DNA of 12,920 nt from Euperipatoides rowelli. Taxonomy: Eukaryota; Onychophora; Udeonychophora; Euonychophora; Peripatopsidae. The notes below the pieces were generated by a model. That model was not told the DNA's origin, did not search any database, and saw nothing but the letters and a program-made list of their open reading frames with translations. Made by a program: the position numbers and the translations under genes. Where the stretch lies: assembly GCA_003024985.2 (NCBI GenBank), contig PXIH01S0014785.1; one strand, written 5' to 3'. Below, in pieces: positions 8,880 to 12,920 of the stretch (position 1 is its first letter; each line of letters starts with the position of its first letter).

Positions 8880-8969
8880 CACATGCCTGAATATGCTAAT
8901 GCTCGTGATATTACACAAAGCTATCCATCTTTAAGAAACATGTCAGACGAGCATTGCGTAGAAATATAA
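8880..8969 (+). CDS. Candidate short exon, 29 codons, unrecognised
   Basis: GGCTATTTCTTTCAATAG, a pyrimidine-rich acceptor-like sequence ending at 8879, is followed by an in-frame run beginning HMPEYANARDITQSYPSLRN and ending in TAA at 8967-8969. Residue composition is mixed and protein-like, with Pro, Asp, Glu, Arg and Cys (MSDEHC), although the region is still fairly AT-rich. A weak donor-like TTGC/GTAGAA lies at about 8956. It would be a terminal exon or an exon of an element. I recognise no domain. Chance cannot be excluded. Confidence 0.17.
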   Translation, partial: HMPEYANARDITQSYPSLRNMSDEHCVEI

Positions 8970-9460
8970 ATAATCCTTGAACTCAATCCTAGGTTAAAGA
9001 AAGCCTGTTACAAAGTTTGATTCTGAAGGCTTTATGTGGATTGAGTTATTAAAAAACAAATCTTTCACAAATATATCAAGATTTTTTCTAATTTATGCAG
9101 AAGCTTTTTTTTTTTAAATCGTCTTGTGTGATTAAATATTAAAATGTCATTTGGCAATCCAAATGTTAATAAAAGCGATTCATTTATTTTATAAGAATAT
9201 TTTAATAAAGGGTAGACTGCTCATTGGCTCTAATAATAATAAGAATAAATTATTTTAGTAATTGAATGGTTTAACAGATTGATTGCATCTGATTTTAATT
9301 TCAAATTAGCAGCAGGTTATAATTAATCAAATTATAAGTAAGGCTTGGGTAGGGCTAAGTCATTCTATGTTTGATCTTGATTGTGCATATGAAATCATAA
9401 TCAACATTTCTTTCATTGATTCTTTTTTTTTTTTCTTCCTAAGATTAAAAATTGAGATAT
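8970..9460. other. AT-rich non-coding stretch
   Basis: No gene is seen. It holds a small AAT repeat (9231-9248) and a T-rich run (9423-9434). Confidence 0.7.
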
Positions 9461-9511
9461 GGTTAATTAGTTTGTCCAAGAATTCTTCTTGGTTGGTCAA
9501 TATAATTAACC
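9461..9511. repeat. Nested palindrome of 51 bp
   Basis: The outer arms GGTTAATTA (9461-9469) and TAATTAACC (9503-9511) are exact reverse complements. Between them lie inner arms CCAAGAA (9476-9482) and TTCTTGG (9486-9492) around a TTC loop. The two stems are separated by unpaired segments of 6 and 10 bases. This could extrude as a cruciform or fold in a transcript as two stacked stems. Confidence 0.7.
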
Positions 9512-10002
9512 CCAATTATTTTTCACATTTTCAAAACAAACGGTAAATTAACTTTCTGCTGCATTCACAGAGTTTGGAGCGGCTTTATTTATTATTACTT
9601 TATTTAAAGTATAATTTTATTATTTTGCCATGAAAGTTAATAAGAATTTTGAGCTTTGAATATTTTCTTGCCTATTTCTTTGATGTAGGTCATTTTTTTT
9701 TACTTTACTTTAGGAATTTGCCAATGCTGCATTTTAAGGATATTGATGGTGTTTTTTTTTTTTTTTGGGGGGGGGGGGATAATTATATTTGGTATTATTA
9801 TATCATAATATTCTTAAGATTACTTTTGAGATGATATTTGATCATCACCCTCTTACCTTTAGAATATTATTTTTATTTAATTTTTACATTCAAATTACTG
9901 AATCTGTGTCAATGTGTGGCAGTCATGGTAATAAGCAAGGCCATCCAACTCCTGCAAAAAATACTTTAAAATATTTAGATATCTTATCAGATTTAATTTA
10001 TA
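9512..10002. other. AT-rich non-coding stretch with a T15-G12 junction
   Basis: T15 (9752-9766) is directly followed by G12 (9767-9778), an unusual pairing of homopolymers. Plus-strand frames through this interval translate mostly to Phe, Leu and Gly runs and are not credible genes. Confidence 0.7.
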
Positions 10003-10010
10003 GTTACAAT
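10003..10010. repeat. Left target-site duplication GTTACAAT
   Basis: Identical to 10281-10288 and directly adjoins the inverted terminal repeat of the element between them. Confidence 0.75.
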
Positions 10011-10280
10011 CATGGGCATCTGCAGAAAAAAATTCAGGGGGTGCGGGGGAATTATTGATAATCTTTTTTCTTTTTGTGGACAATTTAATAACCTTAAAAA
10101 ATAATACCCCTTGTAGCCCCCCCCCCCTTCTCCTTAAAACCTTGTCCTAGCTATGTTTGCCAGATTGTACGTTTTTTCCATATTCTTGTATTTTTTTTTC
10201 ACCTTAAAATATTTTTTTATTCAATCGGGAGGGGGGAAGGGGAGAGTGCCCATACCCCCCCCCCTCTGTGTATGCTCATG
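10011..10280. mobile_element. 270 bp non-autonomous DNA transposon (MITE-like, probably hAT class)
   Basis: The left end starts CATGGGCATCTGCAGA, and the inverted right end reads CATGAGCATACACAGA, matching at 12 of 16 bases. Both are followed inward by G-rich blocks (10036-10050 and the complement of 10231-10264). The element is bounded by an exact 8 bp duplication GTTACAAT on each side, the length produced by hAT-type transposases; P, Merlin and some other families also make about 8 bp. The interior has C11 (10117-10127), C10 (10255-10264) and G-rich tracts in AT-rich filler, and no transposase frame, so it must have been mobilised in trans. The exact duplication suggests a younger insertion than the other relics here. 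A minus-strand frame across the left end (9895-10083) is not a gene. Confidence 0.72.
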
Positions 10281-10288
10281 GTTACAAT
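10281..10288. repeat. Right target-site duplication GTTACAAT
   Basis: Exact copy of 10003-10010, immediately after the terminal CTCATG of the element. The following base C also matches, so the boundary is ambiguous by at most one base. Confidence 0.75.
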
Positions 10289-10760
10289 CTGAGTTTTCTT
10301 AGAAGTTTACAAATGCAACCAGTTCAAGATAATAAAAGAAATGAAAAACATCTATGGTGGAAATATTATATAAAAATATAGAAACTTTTGTAAAATTAAA
10401 ATTTGAAGTTGGTGATATGAGTTAGATTATCCAAAGTTAAAAGCACATCTGATGAAGATTATTTAGATAATTGGACAAAATAAATTTTTGCCAGTGGGGA
10501 AAAAACATCACCACCTGTATATAAAGTTAAAGACTGGAATGGTGATATCATTGATGGTATGGATTAGGAAGATTTTACAACTTATTAAAAAAAAAGATCC
10601 TAATGATTATTATTCTGTGGAAAAAAATTATCCATCGTAAAAAAGTGGTAGTGAATATTTTTTAGTCCAGTGGAGATGAAATCCATCATTTAATTATTAG
10701 ATATCAGAAAGTGATATTTAAAATATGACATTTTTCAATATAACATTAACTTCCAACATC
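10289..10760. other. AT-rich non-coding stretch
   Basis: No gene, RNA or clear repeat is recognised. Short ORFs are all interrupted. Confidence 0.7.
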
Positions 10761-10776
10761 TGTATGAAATCTTATC
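10761..10776. repeat. Left target-site duplication of the retroposon
   Basis: TGTATGAAATCTTATC matches 10861-10876 at 15 of 16 bases and brackets a GC-richer insert. A length of about 16 bp suits target-primed reverse transcription. Confidence 0.72.
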
Positions 10777-10860
10777 ATCATCATTGAGTGCGTCCTCCGA
10801 GGCGGAGGTTTACATTCATGGATCGGCAACGATTTCTATCTTGAGCTCTTCTTTTTAATA
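10777..10860 (-). mobile_element. 84 bp 3' end fragment of a LINE or SINE, minus strand
   Basis: This 84 bp insert is about 43% GC in AT-rich surroundings and is bounded by 16 bp direct repeats. Read on the minus strand, its 3' end shows a perfect six-pair hairpin CCTCCG-CCT-CGGAGG (10794-10808), then ACGCACTCA, then the short tandem tail ATGATGAT abutting the duplication. A 3' stem-loop plus a short microsatellite tail is the arrangement by which several LINE groups (L2/CR1-like and others) recognise their own RNA and that of partner SINEs. The insert therefore looks like a severely 5'-truncated copy. No reverse transcriptase sequence remains and the family cannot be named from this length. 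One mismatch in the duplication suggests moderate age. Confidence 0.65.
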
Positions 10861-10876
10861 TGTACGAAATCTTATC
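10861..10876. repeat. Right target-site duplication of the retroposon
   Basis: TGTACGAAATCTTATC, one base different from the left copy at 10761-10776. Confidence 0.72.
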
Positions 10877-11255
10877 CAAATAATAAATGTCAAAATTATA
10901 AAATTAAACCTAACAAATCATCTTTTGCAGGACCTTATTATGAAGTGGCCCTAACTGAAATCTTAATACATGGCATACGATTGATACTTATGATAGTATT
11001 ATTTGTTTTACTTATAAATATCAAGAAAACCTCCATATTCTGCATTTATAGAAAAAAATATACAATTTCCTAGGAATCTAGACAAGTATTGAACTTATAC
11101 ATTGTTTCTGTTGTGTCTTAGCCTTTTCAAGTACTACGACAAAATAAATAACAAATCACTTGATTTACAACTAAACTTAACAGGTCAATACATTTGCACA
11201 ATTTTTATCGAACAGAGCGAAATAGAACTTCTGTTCTAAAACAACAGTAAAGTAT
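10877..11255. other. AT-rich non-coding stretch
   Basis: Nothing recognisable is seen beyond ordinary AT-rich sequence. Confidence 0.7.
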
Positions 11256-11306
11256 GCATATACTATACGATATAAATGCATGTATTGTATATCATATGGT
11301 ATATAC
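11256..11306. repeat. Imperfect 19 bp hairpin, TA-rich
   Basis: GCATATACTATACGATATA (11256-11274) pairs with TATATCATATGGTATATAC (11288-11306) at 16 of 19 positions across a 13-base loop. The three mismatches are all transitions, so in one RNA strand they could be tolerated as G-U wobbles. It may be a small RNA-like foldback or only TA-rich low complexity. Confidence 0.5.
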
Positions 11307-11335
11307 ATATACATTTACCCCCCTTCTTATTGTAG

Positions 11336-11438
11336 AGTTAGTTTGTCAGGTGGTTTCCGGTGGCATGTCGAATACCTAATTTGTGCATTAGGTGGATTAT
11401 TGTTATTTTCACCATGGAGGGTGTTAAATGATTACTGA
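11336..11438 (+). CDS. Candidate terminal exon, 33 codons, unrecognised
   Basis: A pyrimidine-rich acceptor (ACCCCCCTTCTTATTGTAG ending at 11335) precedes one base of a split codon and then an open run starting VSLSGGFRWHVEYLICALGG, ending in TGA at 11436-11438. The run has a short hydrophobic core (LICALGGLLLF) and several Trp, Gly and Arg residues unlike random AT-rich translation. The frame is also open upstream to an ATG at 11280 through TA-rich sequence. The split-codon phase matches the donor at 1464, but one match in three is expected by chance. An internal seven-pair inverted repeat ACCTAAT/ATTAGGT lies at about 11373-11392. No family is recognised. Confidence 0.2.
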
Positions 11439-12391
11439 TTTTGCACATTTGTGTATTTTTGAAGAAAAAAAAAAGAATTATTGGAAGGAAATCACAGTAT
11501 ATAGCCTAATAGATCCTCTGATTGAAATAGGTCGCTTCTACACTTTAGAACAAGTAAAAAAAAAATAGATCATGAAAATGATATAAAATTTGACTGCTGA
11601 TCCATGATCTTAAGAAACAATTTCCTTCACTTCCCCCCTCACAGTAAAAATATTAGAATTTTTAATAATTCTTTAAGATGATAAATACAATGATGTAAAC
11701 AAATGCAAATTTAATGGATCACAAGTGGATTCACTAGAGATGCAGTGATTTGATAATTATTATTAACAACATAATATCTTACATACAGTACTTCATTGTT
11801 CAAAGGTTAATTTTAAAATAATGGTTTAAATAGTGTAACTAAAGTTATAAAAAATATATATTTTAGAATAAGAATTACTGTTCTAAGGTTGTATTGAAAA
11901 GTAAAATATTGACATCACTATTTCAATAGAAGTTCAAGCAAATGAGTCTTGTTTTCATATTTTAATATGTAGCAGGGATAACCATAGAAGCATTTGAATA
12001 TAAGGCAAAAATAGTTATCACCAACTTATAGTACTAAGACTATTGCAAATTTATAACTTATTTACAATATTACAATTTATTGCCATTAAAGCTATGAAGC
12101 TAACTGTTCAATCAATTACAATTATAAACTGCTAAACCAATCAGGAAAACAACAATATAATTGTTCTATCCCAGAACGTGAGTGTTATTCAATAGATAGA
12201 ATTTTGTTGATGATAATATGGAATCAAGATAAAGAAGCAGGAAATTATTAAAATTGATATTAGAAAACTTAAAAGCCTATTGATCCCGCAAAGACCATTT
12301 TTCCTTTGTTTATAAAAGATCCTTTATAGTGGCTAGGTTATGTTATCTTCTATTAATACAGATTTCAATAAGCCACTACTAGCGTGGATGA
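11439..12391. other. AT-rich non-coding stretch
   Basis: No gene is supported. Only A/T tracts and ordinary AT-rich sequence are seen. The interval just before 12397 contains a pyrimidine-containing TTATCTTCTATTAATACAG. Confidence 0.65.
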
Positions 12392-12396
12392 TGCAG

Positions 12397-12509
12397 TAGT
12401 AAATACCGCAAGAAAGACGCCTGGAAGACCGTCAAGGAAACCTTCTATCAATGGAGTGCTGACCCAGAAACATCCTCAGGATTCTGTGCTCATCTTCTCA
12501 CCCAGCTGA
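12397..12509 (+). CDS. Best candidate internal exon in the window, unrecognised protein
   Basis: GC jumps to about 48% over roughly 120 bp. In the frame beginning at 12398 the codons favour C or G at third positions (AAG, GAC, GCC, GTC, ACC, TTC, CTC, CAG, CTG). The frame includes KYRKKDAWKTVKETFYQWS, then ADPETSSGFCAHLLTQL. A donor CTGA/GTAAGA has its GT at 12510-12511. Possible acceptor AGs are at 12395-12396 and 12398-12399, although the pyrimidine tract before them is poor. The frame stays open past the donor to a TAG at 12536-12538. The frame from 12372 is also open, to a TGA at 12507, but its codon use is less biased. A third frame reads FNKPLLAWMMQ before stopping at 12397, which hints at a possible frameshift or pseudogene. 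I do not recognise the protein; aromatic and charged residues suggest a folded soluble domain. Confidence 0.4.
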
Positions 12510-12920
12510 GTAAGATTCATCAAAGCTTATATAACTAGATATAATTCAATAGCATTATAAGAAGTGCACTTTGGTCCTCTCTAGATGCAAATAAATAGTC
12601 TGAATTTATAGAATGTCGCTATATTTAAATGCTTTACCGATTCTCGCTTACTTCCCTTTTTATGCATGCTCGACTTCCCTTATCGGCAAATAGTAAATAA
12701 ACTGACCATGACTGCTAACTCTCGCCCCTCTCATCTGTCTTAAGCACTGATTTAATGTGGTTGAACACTTGCATTTTGGCGCAACTTNCCGGAAAGAACC
12801 AAACATTTAAATCTGAAATTATTAACTTTTATTTCTTTTAACTCTCTCTCTCTTAATCATTAAATTCTTTTTCTTTAAAAAAATCATAGTTGCTCATTAC
12901 AACTTCTAATGCTTTTAATA
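12510..12920. other. Non-coding stretch with a moderately GC-richer patch
   Basis: Between about 12640 and 12790 the sequence is GC-richer and contains two short overlapping open frames, one including DSRLLPFLCMLDFPYRQ, but there is no consistent boundary signal. ACTTCCCTT occurs twice (12650 and 12673). A CT repeat lies at 12842-12853, and there is an ambiguous base at 12788. No gene is called. Confidence 0.55.

Noticed and set aside
9649-10083. Overlapping plus and minus frames of 61-89 codons
   Set aside because: They cross the T15-G12 tract or the left end of the MITE, and their residues reflect those repeats.
1-12920. CRISPR array, bacterial operon or phage-like module
   Set aside because: No regularly spaced repeats, tightly packed frames or ribosome binding sites are present. 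The sequence has eukaryotic non-coding character.

Overview
The window looks like non-coding nuclear DNA from an AT-rich invertebrate animal, possibly marine. By eye GC is about 30%. Homopolymer A and T tracts are everywhere, including three A20-A21 runs, and there are G and C runs of 10-13. No long open frame, operon, Shine-Dalgarno pattern, rRNA or tRNA is visible, and the longest frame is 105 codons. Transposon relics, short repeats and scattered splice-like signals point to intron or intergenic sequence rather than a bacterial or organellar genome. The species call is inference only. Two ambiguous bases (6048 and 12788) show this is assembled genomic sequence.

The firmest features are two small mobile-element insertions with target-site duplications. 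At 10011-10280 a 270 bp non-autonomous DNA transposon (MITE-like) has imperfect terminal inverted repeats starting CATG(G/A)GCAT. It sits between exact 8 bp duplications GTTACAAT, the length typical of hAT-type transposases. At 10777-10860 an 84 bp GC-richer insert lies between 16 bp direct repeats that differ at one base. On the minus strand it ends in a CCTCCG-CCT-CGGAGG hairpin followed by an ATGATGAT tail, as expected for the extreme 3' end of a LINE or LINE-mobilised SINE. Two weaker hAT-like relics are proposed at 5453-5921 and 6265-6428.

Other structure includes a diverged 108 bp tandem duplication (6841-7045), a 27 bp direct repeat in two copies 859 bp apart (7597 and 8456), a perfect 12 bp hairpin with a TTTT loop (8820-8847), a nested palindrome (9461-9511), a 19 bp imperfect hairpin (11256-11306) and polypurine G-tracts (1473-1503, 2685-2712).

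Coding evidence is thin. The best candidate is a plus-strand internal exon at 12397-12509: about 48% GC in an AT-rich setting, many C/G third positions in one frame, and a GTAAGA donor. Weaker frames bounded by plausible splice sites or good start contexts lie at 679-798, 1327-1463, 8212-8304, 8880-8969 and 11336-11438 (plus) and at 4242-4368 and 2841-3064 (minus). None is recognised. In a genome this AT-rich, AG and GTAAG-like signals are common by chance, so most may be spurious. If the plus-strand exons are real, the window is mostly long intron of one plus-strand gene. I see no evidence for a novel multi-gene system here.
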